A stretch of DNA of 64,000 nucleotides from positions 1 through 64,000 of the forward strand of contig JAAYJE010000078.1 of the NCBI GenBank assembly GCA_012523095.1. Direction: 5' to 3'. This document shows positions 25,541-35,015 of the stretch, one piece after another. The notes under the pieces are model-generated. The model saw nothing but the letters and a program-made list of their open reading frames with translations. It did no database searches and was not told the origin of the DNA. Source of the stretch: Actinomycetota bacterium. Its GTDB lineage: Bacteria > Actinomycetota > Thermoleophilia > RBG-16-64-13. How positions within the stretch are numbered: position 1 is the stretch's first letter; each line of letters begins with the position of its first letter. The position numbers and the translations under genes are program-made.

Positions 25541-26538
25541 CGATCCTTGTCTCGGGCGCCACAGGGTTCATCGGGAGCGTCATCACGCGCCATCTCCTGG
25601 ACGCCGGCCACGCTGTGCGGGCGATGAGCCGATCGATCGCCCAGGCGCTACCGAAATCGCTCGACAACGAGATCGGGCGTCGCGCCTTAGCCGAGGGCCG
25701 CCTAACCTTCGTCCAGGCAGACGTCACCAGGCCCGACGGCCTCCCGGGAGCCGTGCGGGGCGTAGAAGCAGTGATCCAAGCCGTCCAGTTCACCGGAGCT
25801 CCGATCGAAGACCCCAGGCGAGGCCTCACCTACGCAGCGGTGGACCGCGACGGCACCCTGAACCTGCTGAATGCTCTCGCTTCGGTCTACGGCGCGCCGA
25901 CGGCGGAGCCATCATCGACCCGCTTCCCCGCCGGCTCACCCCGGTTCATATATGTGAGCGGCATCACCGTCTCTGCCGAGGCCACGGAACCGTGGAACCG
26001 GGCCAAATGGCAGGCCGAAGAGGCCATCAGAGGCAGCGGCCTCGATTGGACCCTGGTGAGATGCTGTTGGGCATACGGCCCCCGAGATACAGCACTCAAT
26101 CGCATACTCGGTTACTCGGACTACCTACCGTTCGTGCCCATATTCGGAAGAGGCGACGATCTACTAACCCCCGTCTTCATAGAGGATGTAGGTCACCTGT
26201 TCACGCTCATCGTCGGAGACGCCGGGCGGAGCGGCGACAAGACCTTCCGGCTCGGCGGTCCGGATGAGGTCACGCTGGCCGCGTTCATCAAGCTGGCGCT
26301 GGAGACCAGGGGGCGTCGCCGACCGGTCCTCCATATCCCCAAAGCGCTGGGCAAGCTGCAGGGAGCCCTGATGCAGTATCTGCCCGGGCGACCTCTCACT
26401 CCAGACGCGGTGGACTTCCTCACCCAGGCCGGCGCCGTAACGGAGGCGGACCGTGACCATTTGACGAAGCACTTCCCGGGATTTGAGACCACACCACTAC
26501 GCGTGGGGTTGGCGACTTATATGCCGGGAACCCGGTGA
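25537..26538 (+). CDS. NAD(P)-dependent SDR/NmrA-like epimerase family protein
   Basis: A 333-residue atypical extended SDR of the NDUFA9/complex I-associated group. Glycine motif GATGFIG is at 7-13; QADVTRPDGL, YVSGITV and DWTLVRCCWAYGPRD follow. The YxxxK pair is replaced by WNRAKWQAE, so classical dehydrogenase chemistry is doubtful. A short Pro/Ser-rich insertion lies near residue 120. The ATG overlaps the phosphoesterase gene stop, so both are probably expressed together, an unexplained pairing. Confidence 0.85.
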   Translation: MTILVSGATGFIGSVITRHLLDAGHAVRAMSRSIAQALPKSLDNEIGRRALAEGRLTFVQADVTRPDGLPGAVRGVEAVIQAVQFTGAPIEDPRRGLTYAAVDRDGTLNLLNALASVYGAPTAEPSSTRFPAGSPRFIYVSGITVSAEATEPWNRAKWQAEEAIRGSGLDWTLVRCCWAYGPRDTALNRILGYSDYLPFVPIFGRGDDLLTPVFIEDVGHLFTLIVGDAGRSGDKTFRLGGPDEVTLAAFIKLALETRGRRRPVLHIPKALGKLQGALMQYLPGRPLTPDAVDFLTQAGAVTEADRDHLTKHFPGFETTPLRVGLATYMPGTR

Positions 26539-26539
26539 T

Positions 26540-26581
26540 GGGGCCGGCGCCGGGCGGCCCGCACCGCCCGGCGCCGGCCCC
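26540..26581. terminator. Long GC hairpin between convergent genes
   Basis: An 18-bp perfect stem (26540-26557 with 26564-26581) and a 6-base loop immediately follow the SDR stop and lie downstream of the cysK unit on the other strand. There is no T-run on either side, so termination would rely on the hairpin alone. Position between convergent units supports a shared terminator. Confidence 0.5.
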
Positions 26582-26637
26582 TCCCGGTCGGAGTGAAGTC
26601 GAAAGATGGGAGCTCACACGGAGCTCTAACCCAGGCC

Positions 26638-26784
26638 TCAGCCTCCGCCGCCTCCGCCTGTGCCGTCGCCACCTCCGCGACGTCCTCTGCGGCTCATCGC
26701 CAAGACCAACACTATGACCACGACCACGATGATCGCTATCTCCGTCCAGCTCTCTATCCCAGCTCTCCTTTGTCCGCCCGTCAC
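26638..26784 (-). CDS. 48-aa single-pass membrane peptide coupled to cysK
   Basis: The frame starts at GTG overlapping the cysK stop as GTGA. It encodes a basic start ([13 protein letters not shown]), one hydrophobic helix ([16 protein letters not shown], about residues 15-30), a basic stretch SRRGRRGGG and a Gly-only end. AAAGGAG lies within its first codons rather than upstream, so translation probably depends on ribosomes finishing cysK. The topology would be N-out or N-in with a short Gly-rich tail. No family is recognised. A role near the cysteine/methionine enzymes is possible only by position. Confidence 0.55.
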   Translation of the reverse strand: MTGGQRRAGIESWTEIAIIVVVVIVLVLAMSRRGRRGGGDGTGGGGGG

Positions 26785-27737
26785 ACGACAGAGTCGAACA
26801 ACTCCGTCGAAAGATATCGTTCCCCGGCATCGGGCAAAATAACCACGATGGTCTTGCCAGCATACTCCACCTGCTGGGCCAGGCGCACGGCGGCAGCGGT
26901 GGCCGCCCCGCTCGATATGCCGCAGAGTATCCCCTCCTCACGCGCAAGCCGTCGGGCCATCGCGACGGCTGCGTGGGTCTCGACCGGCTCCACCTGGTCC
27001 ACCAGCGACAGATCAAGGTTGGCGGGGATGAAGCCTGCACCGATCCCCTGGATGCCATGCGGGCCGGGATCGAGCTCCTCTCCGGCCAAGGACTGCGCTA
27101 TCACCGAGCTTGTCGCCGGCTCCACCGCCACAGAGTGAAGCGCCCGACCCTTGTCCCGTTCGAAGAAACGTGAGATGCCGCTTAGAGTACCTCCGGTGCC
27201 CACTCCCGCCACCAGCGCATCCACTTCCCCTCCGGTATCCTCCCAGATCTCGGGCCCCGTGGTCTTCTCATGGATGGCGGGGTTGGCGGGATTGCTGAAC
27301 TGTTGCGGGAGGAAGTAACGCTCGGGGTCGTTCGCGGCCAATTCCTCCGCACGCACGATCGCCCCCCTCATACCCTCGGACCCCGGCGTCAACATCAACT
27401 CGGCTCCAAAGAAGGCCAGCACCTTCCGCCGCTCCACGCTCATGGTCTCCGGCATGGCGAGGATCAGCCGGTAGCCCCGCGCGGCACAGACATAGGCGAG
27501 ACCGATACCGGTGTTACCGCTGGTAGGCTCGATGATCGTCGTGTGGGGTCCGATCAGACCTCTCTCCTCGGCATCCCTTATCATGGCGGCTCCGACCCGG
27601 CACTTCACCGAGTAGGCGGGATTGCGACCCTCGATCTTCACCAGCACCCGTGCCCGGGTCTTGCCGGTCACTCTGTTCAACCGCACCAGCGGCGTGTGGC
27701 CGATGGAGAAAGAGTTGTCTTCATAGATGGTCGCCAT
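26781..27737 (-). CDS. cysK: Cysteine synthase (O-acetylserine sulfhydrylase)
   Basis: A 318-residue fold type II PLP enzyme that makes cysteine from O-acetylserine and sulfide. The PLP lysine is in [12 protein letters not shown] (Ser/Val-Lys instead of the usual SVKDR), the phosphate loop is [10 protein letters not shown] and the substrate loop [12 protein letters not shown]. The start ATG has AAGGAG six bases upstream; 14 codons before it are not used. It lies 53 bases after metY and ends on the start of a 48-aa membrane peptide. Together they form a sulfur assimilation unit. Confidence 0.93.
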   Translation of the reverse strand: MATIYEDNSFSIGHTPLVRLNRVTGKTRARVLVKIEGRNPAYSVKCRVGAAMIRDAEERGLIGPHTTIIEPTSGNTGIGLAYVCAARGYRLILAMPETMSVERRKVLAFFGAELMLTPGSEGMRGAIVRAEELAANDPERYFLPQQFSNPANPAIHEKTTGPEIWEDTGGEVDALVAGVGTGGTLSGISRFFERDKGRALHSVAVEPATSSVIAQSLAGEELDPGPHGIQGIGAGFIPANLDLSLVDQVEPVETHAAVAMARRLAREEGILCGISSGAATAAAVRLAQQVEYAGKTIVVILPDAGERYLSTELFDSVV

Positions 27738-27790
27738 GTCGCGCTCCTTCGTCGTCGCGGATCCCCGTGGCTGGCACACGACCGTCGCCG

Positions 27791-29164
27791 TCAGCCATCG
27801 CCCCGCGGGCCGCCGCCCGGCAGGCCACCGTCCTCCGGGTCACCCTCTTGCGATGCACGCAACGCTTGTTCCAAGTCGCCAAGGATGTCCTCCACCCTCT
27901 CCAAGCCTACCGAGATCCTTATCAGCCCCGGGGTCACCCCCGCGTTGAGCTGTTCCTCGGGCGTGAGTTGCCTATGGGTCGTGCTGGCCGGATGGATCAC
28001 CAGGGTCTTCGCGTCAAGGATGTTGGCCACGTGTGAAGCGAGTCTCACCGACTCGATGAATCTTCGCCCGGCCGCCAGACCTCCACGGACCTCGAAACCA
28101 AGGACTGCGCCGGGGCCCAAGGGAAAGTAGCGGAGGGACCGCTCATGGTCGGGATGGTCCGGCAGTCCCGCGTAGTCCACCGAGGTGACCAACGGATGTT
28201 CCCGGAGAAAACGAGCCACCGTCATCGCATTCGCCACATGGGACCGGGCCCGCAACGGGAGCGTCTCCAATCCCTGGATGAACAACCAGGCGTTGAAGGG
28301 TGAGAGCGTCGCGCCCGTATCCCGTAGGAGCCCGGTGCGGATCTTGAAGAGGTAGGCCATGCCTCGAGCCACCGCGCGGTCGTGATCCCCGAACGCCTCC
28401 CAGAAGTCCGCTCCGTGATAGGCCGGATCGGGCCCGTATATCTCCGGATACCTGCCGGAGGCCTTCCAGTCGAAGGTGCCCTTGTCCACTACGGCGCCCC
28501 CGATCGAGGTGCCGTGGCCGCCTATCATCTTGGTGAGGGAGTAGACGACGATGTCGACCCCGTGTTCGAACGGGTTGAACAAGGGGGGCGGTGTCACCGT
28601 ATTGTCAAGTATGAACGGGATCCGATGTCGATGGGCGATCTCCGCTATGGCGGCCAAGTCGTCGACGTTGCCTTTGGGATTCCCGATGGACTCCGTGTAG
28701 AGCAGTCTGGTGTTCTCGTCGATGGCCTGTTCGAAGTTGGCCGGGTCGCTCGAATCTACGAAGCGCGCCTCGATGCCGAACCGCTTGAGCGGGTAACAGA
28801 ACTGGGTATAAGTGCCCCCATAGAGCTTGTCGCCGGTGACGATGTTCTGGCCGGTGGACGTCAGGGTGGCTACCGCATAGAAAATGGCCGCCATGCCCGA
28901 CGCCGTCGCCACCGCTCCTGCCGCCCCGTGCAGAGCCGCGAGTCGTCTCTCCAGCGCGTCGGTCGTGGGGTTGGAGATCCTAGAGTAGATATGGCCGGGC
29001 TCCCTGAGGTCGAACAGCCCGGCCGCGTGCTCGGTGTCACGGAACAGGTAGCTGGTAGTCTGATAGATGGGCACGGCCCGTGACAAGGTATCCTGGCCGG
29101 GCGCATGCCCGGCGTGAAGAGCAAGTGTCTCGGGACCATAGTCGCTGGGATCGAAGTCACTCAT
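27791..29164 (-). CDS. metY: O-acetylhomoserine sulfhydrylase
   Basis: A 457-residue Cys/Met metabolism PLP enzyme. [36 protein letters not shown] and the PLP lysine stretch [16 protein letters not shown] are typical of the MetY branch rather than MetB/MetC. It would form homocysteine from O-acetylhomoserine and sulfide. The last 17 residues are a Gly/Pro/Asp tail not seen in the core family. Followed by cysK on the same strand. I see no SAM riboswitch in the 86 bases upstream. Confidence 0.93.
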   Translation of the reverse strand: MSDFDPSDYGPETLALHAGHAPGQDTLSRAVPIYQTTSYLFRDTEHAAGLFDLREPGHIYSRISNPTTDALERRLAALHGAAGAVATASGMAAIFYAVATLTSTGQNIVTGDKLYGGTYTQFCYPLKRFGIEARFVDSSDPANFEQAIDENTRLLYTESIGNPKGNVDDLAAIAEIAHRHRIPFILDNTVTPPPLFNPFEHGVDIVVYSLTKMIGGHGTSIGGAVVDKGTFDWKASGRYPEIYGPDPAYHGADFWEAFGDHDRAVARGMAYLFKIRTGLLRDTGATLSPFNAWLFIQGLETLPLRARSHVANAMTVARFLREHPLVTSVDYAGLPDHPDHERSLRYFPLGPGAVLGFEVRGGLAAGRRFIESVRLASHVANILDAKTLVIHPASTTHRQLTPEEQLNAGVTPGLIRISVGLERVEDILGDLEQALRASQEGDPEDGGLPGGGPRGDG

Positions 29165-29250
29165 GTCGGGGCCTTTCCTGCACGGGCGTGGCTGCGATGT
29201 CTCAAGGCTACTAGTCTAGACACGGTTCGTCCATCCTCCGAAGCTGTGCT

Positions 29251-30132
29251 TCAGGCCTGCGTCGCAGGGCCGTCCAACAGCCGCGGCAGATCCGCCAGTC
29301 CGGAGAGGACATGGTCGGGGAGCGCGCCCGCGCCGGAGGCGCGGGCGCGCTCCAGGTCGATCTCACTCGTGACACCGGTCAACACCAGCACTGTGACCAT
29401 GCCCGCCTCTCTTCCCATAGCGATGTCGGTGCTCAGCCTGTCGCCCACGAACAGAGTCTCCGCCGGTGACGTTCCTGTGAGCGCGGCCAGCGTCTCAGCC
29501 GGCGCCGGGCCTGGTTTTCCCATCACCAAGGGCTCCTGCTCTGTCGCTACGGCCACAGCCGCCACCAAGCTACCCGCCCCCGGAGCCAACCCATCGGGGG
29601 TGGGAAAGGTGGCGTCGCGGTTGGTGGCCACAAACAGCGCCCCTCCGAGGACCGCCTGCTGAGCCGCCGCCAGCGCCTGGTAGGAGAAGTGCCTATCCAT
29701 GCCTACCACGACGGCCGCCGGAGCCGTCCCGAGCGCCTCGCGCCGCGTCTCGCCGGCGTAGTAAGGAACCAACCCGACGTCACGCAGCTCGCGCAGCAGC
29801 CCGGCCTCGCCAATGACCAACACCGGGGATCCCGGGGGCAACCTATCCCGCAGCCACCGCCCGGTCACGAGACCCGAGGTGAGCACCCGTTCGGCGCCGG
29901 CCGGCAGACCCATACCGTCCAGACGCTCCGACACCGTCTCCCTGTGGGCCGTGGAGTTGTTGCTGACGTACCGCAGATCAAGACCACGACGGAGCACATC
30001 TTCAAGCGCCTCACGCACCCCGGGGAGCACCTGGCCGCCCCGCCACACCACGCCGTCGAGATCCAGAGCCACAGCTCGGATGATCCGACCGCCGATCGAG
30101 ACTTCTCCGCCGCCGAGTCGCTCGAGACTCAC
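29251..30132 (-). CDS. HAD-IIA family phosphatase (NagD/p-nitrophenylphosphatase-like)
   Basis: A 293-residue HAD-IIA hydrolase. Motif I is DLDGVVWRG, motif II SNNSTA, motif III includes MGKPGPAP, and motif IV is FVGDRLSTDIAMGREAG; a C2A cap lies between motifs II and III. Family members dephosphorylate 2-phosphoglycolate or nucleotides, and pyridoxal phosphate in some lines. Starts at GTG with GAGG upstream, 42 bases after the DUF362 gene stop. Substrate cannot be fixed from sequence. Confidence 0.9.
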   Translation of the reverse strand: MSLERLGGGEVSIGGRIIRAVALDLDGVVWRGGQVLPGVREALEDVLRRGLDLRYVSNNSTAHRETVSERLDGMGLPAGAERVLTSGLVTGRWLRDRLPPGSPVLVIGEAGLLRELRDVGLVPYYAGETRREALGTAPAAVVVGMDRHFSYQALAAAQQAVLGGALFVATNRDATFPTPDGLAPGAGSLVAAVAVATEQEPLVMGKPGPAPAETLAALTGTSPAETLFVGDRLSTDIAMGREAGMVTVLVLTGVTSEIDLERARASGAGALPDHVLSGLADLPRLLDGPATQA

Positions 30133-30174
30133 CGCGTACGCCTCAGCTCGGCCATCATCCTCCCCCTTTGGACG

Positions 30175-31404
30175 TCATCCCACGATCCCGATCTTATCGA
30201 GCAACCGGGCCATCCCGGTGAACTCGAGGTCGATGGCTGCCGATGGGCAGACCTCATGGCAGCAGTAGCAACGGATACATAGAGCGTCGTCCACCTTGGC
30301 CACCTTCGCCTTCTGGTCCATAGTGACGGCCTTCACCGGACAGCCCCTCTCGCAGGCCGCACATAGGGTGCACCGCCCCGCCTTGGGTCGTGGCATCCGG
30401 TTCATATGACGCAGCATCCGTCGCAGGGGAGCATCGATGAGCCCGCTGCGCACGCCGACCCCGATCCCTTTGTAGCTGCCGGGCATCACGAAATCCCTCA
30501 CGCGCAGCTCCTCCAGAGGCACGCCGACGGTCTCTACGTCGTCCTCCCGGCCGCTCCACAAACCTCGGTCGCGGGCCGCCGCGAGGACGGGAACGGCCGA
30601 GGTCTCGATTCCGGCGATGCGGCAGCAGGCCACATCGACGGCCACCATGTCCTCGCCGGCTAAGAGAATGCCCAGGTGGCGCGGTGTGCCGCCCGTCCCC
30701 GGCCCATCTCCTTCCATGCCCAGGATCCCGTCCACGATACTCAGGCGCGGACCGACGAAGTAGGCCACGTCCAGCAACATCTCGGCAAAGCGCCTACGGT
30801 CGTTCAACCGGGCGTGGTAGGCCGCCTTATTGAGCCCAGGGATGACTCCGAAGAGGTTCTTGGTCGCGCCCGTGAAGACCATGAACATATGGGTCTTGAA
30901 CTTAGCCAGGTTGATGACGCCATCGACCTCGAGTATAGGGCTGAGCACCTCGATCCGCTTGGCCAGCACGGCCTCCGGTACTGAGACCGCCCTCCAATCG
31001 GTTTCGAAAGAGAGCTCGAGGCCGTATCGCTCGGCCACGTCTTGATAGCCGGCTTTGCGGAAGGCCCGCTCAATCACCGGCCGCGCGTGCACCACCCCCG
31101 TGCCGGGGCTCTCCACCACCACCGGGTGTGCCCCGGCTTCTTTCACCAACGATGCCACCATCCCCACAAGCTCCGGGTGGGTGATGATGGCCCTGTCGGG
31201 GGAGGTGGCGAAAAGGATATTGGGCTTGAGTGCGATGCGCTCACCCGGTTTGACGAAGGCCGCCATGCCTCCCAAGGGGGCGAGGAGCTCGTCCAGGGCG
31301 GTCCTTAATCTCTTCGCATCATAGTCGACGCACCTCGCCGCTGCGACCACCGGCCCCTCCGGCCTATAGGCGCCGGATACCTGCTCGTCGTGCTTATGTC
31401 CCAT
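30175..31404 (-). CDS. DUF362 protein with C-terminal 2[4Fe-4S] ferredoxin domain
   Basis: A 409-residue protein. The DUF362 domain spans about 35-300 (KPNILFA, TGVVHARPVIERAF, INLAKFKTH, GATKNLFGVIPG, VDGILGMEGDGPG). Two ferredoxin motifs follow: CTLCAACERGCP and CIRCYCCHEVCP. Such proteins are common in anaerobes and thought to be redox proteins, but no reaction is proven. The start has GGAGGAG close upstream. The FNR-like reductase is transcribed divergently 82 bases away, with TAGAAT/TATTCT on opposite strands in the gap. Confidence 0.9.
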   Translation of the reverse strand: MGHKHDEQVSGAYRPEGPVVAAARCVDYDAKRLRTALDELLAPLGGMAAFVKPGERIALKPNILFATSPDRAIITHPELVGMVASLVKEAGAHPVVVESPGTGVVHARPVIERAFRKAGYQDVAERYGLELSFETDWRAVSVPEAVLAKRIEVLSPILEVDGVINLAKFKTHMFMVFTGATKNLFGVIPGLNKAAYHARLNDRRRFAEMLLDVAYFVGPRLSIVDGILGMEGDGPGTGGTPRHLGILLAGEDMVAVDVACCRIAGIETSAVPVLAAARDRGLWSGREDDVETVGVPLEELRVRDFVMPGSYKGIGVGVRSGLIDAPLRRMLRHMNRMPRPKAGRCTLCAACERGCPVKAVTMDQKAKVAKVDDALCIRCYCCHEVCPSAAIDLEFTGMARLLDKIGIVG

Positions 31405-31485
31405 TGCTCCTCCGGTCGAACATGGCTGCTATTCTATCCTCTGGACACCCTAGACCGTTCCCTTCCGTCAGGAGGCTGACCACAG

Positions 31486-32211
31486 ATGGCATCCATGACC
31501 TTCAACGGTGTTCTCCTGGAGAAGATCCCACGTACGGCCGACACGACCAGCTATCGCTTCTCTCGACCGCCGGAGTACGAGTTCAAAGCCGGGCAATTCT
31601 TCCTCATGAGGATCATGTCGCCCGCGGGCCGCCTGACCCACGCTTTCAGCCACTGCGACTCTCCCACAGAAAAGCACGTGGAGTTGACCACCCGTCTCAC
31701 CGGGTCCGACTACAAGAACGCCCTCGACGCGCTGCCCATCGGGACCGAGGTGGAGATCGACGGACCACACGGCGAGTTCCTCTTCCGTTATGAGGCCCCG
31801 AAGATCGCCTTCCTCACCGGTGGAGTAGGCATCACGCCTATCCGGAGCATGCTGCGCTGCCTCGCCGATGCGGACGGTAGAGGTAGGATCGGGGGACAAG
31901 AACTCGTCCTCGTGTACGGGAGCATGACGGAGGACGGCATCCTGTACGAGGAGGAGCTTGACGGGCTCGCTCAGGCCGTCCCCGGACTGCATGTGGTCCA
32001 CGTGATAACAGAGCCGACGGAGCGTTGGAAAGGCCACAGCGGCTTCATCTCGACCGACATTCTTCGTGCCGAACTACATGACCCTTCCATATGGACCTAC
32101 TACATCGTGGGTCCGCCGGCTATGGTCGCCGCCATGCAGAAGCTCATGGAGCAGCTGGAGGTCCCGCCGAAGCGGACTGTGGTCGAGAACTTCGCCGGCT
32201 ACGCCACGTAG
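31486..32211 (+). CDS. FNR-like FAD/NAD(P)-binding oxidoreductase
   Basis: A 241-residue ferredoxin-NADP reductase-fold protein without its own iron-sulfur domain. The flavin barrel contains FKAGQFFLMRI and the HAFSHCDSP segment, in which the Arg of the usual RxYS flavin motif is His. The nucleotide domain has FLTGGVGITPIRSML, LVYGSM and YYIVGPPAMVAAMQ. AGGAGG is ten bases before the ATG; an ATG three codons later is an alternative. The stop TAG shares a base with the GTG start of the pabBC fusion. Electron partner unknown. Confidence 0.88.
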   Translation: MASMTFNGVLLEKIPRTADTTSYRFSRPPEYEFKAGQFFLMRIMSPAGRLTHAFSHCDSPTEKHVELTTRLTGSDYKNALDALPIGTEVEIDGPHGEFLFRYEAPKIAFLTGGVGITPIRSMLRCLADADGRGRIGGQELVLVYGSMTEDGILYEEELDGLAQAVPGLHVVHVITEPTERWKGHSGFISTDILRAELHDPSIWTYYIVGPPAMVAAMQKLMEQLEVPPKRTVVENFAGYAT

Positions 32212-34280
32212 TGGGCTTTCTGGAAGAACTCCCCAGAGGCCCAGGTCTTGCCGTTTTCGCCGGCGGAGGCGCATGGCTGCCGCGTGCCGACGGTCACGGT
32301 GATGAGGCCCTGGTGCTGACCGAACCCAGCCGGGTCATGGCGGCCAACACGCCTGAAGACGTCCTCGCGCTGCTCGATGAGGTAGAGGCTCACCAACGGG
32401 CCGGCCGGTACGTAGCCGGTTATCTCTCCTACGAGGCCGGGAGCGTCTTCGGTCTCAAGGTGCGGGATGTCGTTCCGGATCTGCCGCCCCTCGCTTGGAT
32501 GGCGGCATATGAACCCGGCTCGGCCACGGTGATCCCGCCCACCCGCTGGAAGGAACTCCTCGGCCGGGTGGACGTGTCCAGCACAGCCCGGGCTCTGACC
32601 GGAGTCTCGCCCGAGTTGAGCGTATCCCGGGACGAATACGTGGAGGCCATACGCCGGGTGCGCGAGTACATCGCAGCGGGCGACACGTGCCAGGTCAACT
32701 ACACGGTCCGCAGCCGCTTCGCGCTCGCAGGAGACGGCGCGGCCTCGGACGGTGTCGACCCCGGCGGTGCGGCCTCCGGCGATGCAGGCCCGGCCCGCAC
32801 TCGCACGGACGATAGGATCGATCCTTTCGAATACTTCCTGGCTTTGGTGGTCCGTCAACAGGTACCTTACGCCGCGTATCTCGATTTGGGAGACGCGCAG
32901 GTCATCAGCCTCTCTCCGGAATTGTTCCTGCGACGAGAGAAGGGACGGTTGGAGAGCCGTCCCATGAAGGGCACCCGCCCACGGGGAACGTCCCATCCTG
33001 AGGACGTCGCTCTTGCATACGAGCTCGTGGAGACGGAGAAAGAGCGAGCTGAGAACCTTATGATCGTCGACATGGTGCGTAATGACCTCGGTCGCGTGTG
33101 CCGCGCCGGCAGCGTGCGCGTACCCGCGCTGTTCACGGTTGAGCCTTACCGGACCGTCTGGCAGCTGACAAGCACCGTGATCGGAGATGTGAACCCCCAG
33201 GCAAGTCTTAAGGACATCATGCGGGCAGTCTATCCAGGGGCATCCATCACCGGGGCGCCCAAGCACCACACCATGGAGATCATCGCCGAACTCGAGACGG
33301 AGGCCCGAGGCGTCTATTGTGGCGCCGTCGGCCTGTTCATACCCGGTGGTGACTTCACCTGCAACATCGCCATCCGCACCATCGTCCATCGGGCGGGTAA
33401 TTGCAGGCTGGGTACCGGCTCCGGAGTCGTTTGGGACGCGACGGCCGGAGCTGAGTACGACGAGACCCTGGTCAAGGCATCTTTCGCCACTCCACCCGCC
33501 GGGGACACGTGGCGACCCGACCCTGGCACACGGCTGCGCAGAGCCATGCGCGCGGGCGGAGGGTTCCGGCTCTTCGAGACCATCCTCCTCGAACCCAGAG
33601 AAGGCGACGCCACCATAGAAGCCCCGCTTGAGTCGGCCGGCTTCAGCCCTTCCCTGACGATGAGCGACACGGCCGTCCTCGCGCGCTATCGATTCCTTGA
33701 CGAGCACCTCGACCGCATGGATGATGCGGCCCAGGAGCTGGGGCTGAAGTTCGACCGCCGGGCCGCCCTGGCGCTCCTCGTGGGTTGCGCACGACTGAAC
33801 CCCGGCGCACTGGTCGTCCACCTTGACCTCGAGGACGAGGTGGGTTTTAGCATCTCCACCCGCGCCGCACCTGTAATCGAGCACACCCCCGTGGCCCTCA
33901 TGGTCTCTCCATTCCGGACCGATCCGGACGACCCCCTCCTGCGGCTTAAGACCAGCGTGCGGGGCTTCTACAACCGCGAACACCGCAGAGCCGTCCACGA
34001 AGGTTGCTTCGACGCGCTCTTCCTGAACGGGCTGGACCGAGTGACTGAGGGGTCCATCGTCAACATTTTCGCCCGCTTCGGTGGGTCTTGGATCACACCG
34101 CCGCTGAGCGACGGTCTGCTCCCGGGCATCTGGCGGGCCCACTACCTGGCCGAGACCGGCGCGTTGGAATGCTCTCTGACCTTGGAAGAATTGTTGGCGG
34201 CCGACCTGATGGTGGTGGGCAACTCGGTGCGCGGCGCCCTCGTGGTGGACCGGGTGGTCGCGGACCCTGTGGTGTTCTAG
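32211..34280 (+). CDS. pabBC: Fused aminodeoxychorismate synthase component I and aminodeoxychorismate lyase
   Basis: A 689-residue fusion for p-aminobenzoate (folate) synthesis. The PabB half (to about 430) has SYEAG, the PMKGT variant of the PIKGT motif with its active-site Lys, ENLMIVDMVRNDLGR and PGASITGAPK. The PabC half is a class IV PLP enzyme with LKTSVRGFYNREHR (PLP Lys) and VTEGSIVNIF. A Gly/Ala/Asp-rich insertion of about 27 residues interrupts PabB near residue 180. Start is GTG overlapping the preceding stop (TAGTG). No pabA is in the window. Confidence 0.92.
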   Translation: MGFLEELPRGPGLAVFAGGGAWLPRADGHGDEALVLTEPSRVMAANTPEDVLALLDEVEAHQRAGRYVAGYLSYEAGSVFGLKVRDVVPDLPPLAWMAAYEPGSATVIPPTRWKELLGRVDVSSTARALTGVSPELSVSRDEYVEAIRRVREYIAAGDTCQVNYTVRSRFALAGDGAASDGVDPGGAASGDAGPARTRTDDRIDPFEYFLALVVRQQVPYAAYLDLGDAQVISLSPELFLRREKGRLESRPMKGTRPRGTSHPEDVALAYELVETEKERAENLMIVDMVRNDLGRVCRAGSVRVPALFTVEPYRTVWQLTSTVIGDVNPQASLKDIMRAVYPGASITGAPKHHTMEIIAELETEARGVYCGAVGLFIPGGDFTCNIAIRTIVHRAGNCRLGTGSGVVWDATAGAEYDETLVKASFATPPAGDTWRPDPGTRLRRAMRAGGGFRLFETILLEPREGDATIEAPLESAGFSPSLTMSDTAVLARYRFLDEHLDRMDDAAQELGLKFDRRAALALLVGCARLNPGALVVHLDLEDEVGFSISTRAAPVIEHTPVALMVSPFRTDPDDPLLRLKTSVRGFYNREHRRAVHEGCFDALFLNGLDRVTEGSIVNIFARFGGSWITPPLSDGLLPGIWRAHYLAETGALECSLTLEELLAADLMVVGNSVRGALVVDRVVADPVVF

Positions 34281-34297
34281 ACGACCGGCCGGAACGA

Positions 34298-34346
34298 ACG
34301 GCGGGTCGGAGTACGAAGCGACAGCCGCCTCACCCCGACCCGCCGT
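34298..34346. terminator. Inverted repeat between convergent genes
   Basis: ACGGCGGGTCGG (34298-34309) and its exact complement CCGACCCGCCGT (34335-34346) enclose a 25-base loop. The repeat lies between the converging pabBC and lipoprotein genes. No T-run follows, so it is a terminator only by position. Confidence 0.4.
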
Positions 34347-34368
34347 ATGCTGCTTCAGCCGAGTCCGA

Positions 34369-34923
34369 CTAGGGCGTGACGGCGAGAGCCGTGTCGAGCA
34401 ACTCCACCGGCTTCTCGGTGATAAGGTCTACGATGTCCTGTGCACCGAGTTCGAGGTTGTAGTACTTGATCGGCTCAATCATGATGTCCGTGATGGCGGC
34501 GACTCGCTGCGGCCTGTTGTCGTTCAGAAAGCTGTTGCAGGCTCCGAACTCACTTGTGTCGGAGTCCTTGAGAGCCAGGTACTTCGTGTTGAGCTCCTTC
34601 ATGATGGGTTCGTATGAGGCGTAGAGCTCCTCGAGTTGCGGTTTCACTGCGTCCGGCTCAGGCTTGTCCTTGACCTTCTCCGACACCTTGCCGACCAGCT
34701 CATCGAAGGCATCCAGGATCTCCGCCCCCAAGGCCGCGCCTTCGCCGCCACCCTCAGGCGCCAGTGAAGAGTCCGAGGAGGAGGCCCCGGTAGTGGTGGT
34801 GTCGGCGGCATCTGAGTCGGAGCCCCCGCATCCGCTCACCATCACCGCGATCAGACCGGCGATCAACATCAAGACCACCGCCGTGAGCATCCCCTCGCGT
34901 TTCTTACAAATACCTTTACCCAT
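34369..34923 (-). CDS. Putative lipoprotein, 184 aa
   Basis: The N-terminal segment is basic (KGICKKREG), then a hydrophobic helix and lipobox VSGC, with the lipidated Cys at about residue 32. A short Thr/Ser-rich linker (DTTTTGASSSDSS) leads to a helical domain of about 120 residues with an isolated Cys (GACNSF). The ATG has GGAGGGAGC upstream. Probably anchored on the outer face of the membrane. I do not recognise the family. Confidence 0.8.
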   Translation of the reverse strand: MGKGICKKREGMLTAVVLMLIAGLIAVMVSGCGGSDSDAADTTTTGASSSDSSLAPEGGGEGAALGAEILDAFDELVGKVSEKVKDKPEPDAVKPQLEELYASYEPIMKELNTKYLALKDSDTSEFGACNSFLNDNRPQRVAAITDIMIEPIKYYNLELGAQDIVDLITEKPVELLDTALAVTP

Positions 34924-35015
34924 GCTCCCTCCACGCTTAATCAGTGATTGTCAGACCAGGCAGGCCGCCCGGGCCGGCCGCCACTATACATTCTCAACCG
35001 CTGAACTTCCACCTC

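Noticed and set aside
29165..29250. SAM riboswitch or T-box upstream of metY
   Set aside because: The gap is only 86 bases and shows none of the conserved stems or specifier motifs.
32199..34142. 647-codon open frame on the minus strand opposite pabBC
   Set aside because: It is a high-GC antisense shadow; the plus strand shows clear PabB and PabC motifs, and the antisense translation has no recognisable domain.
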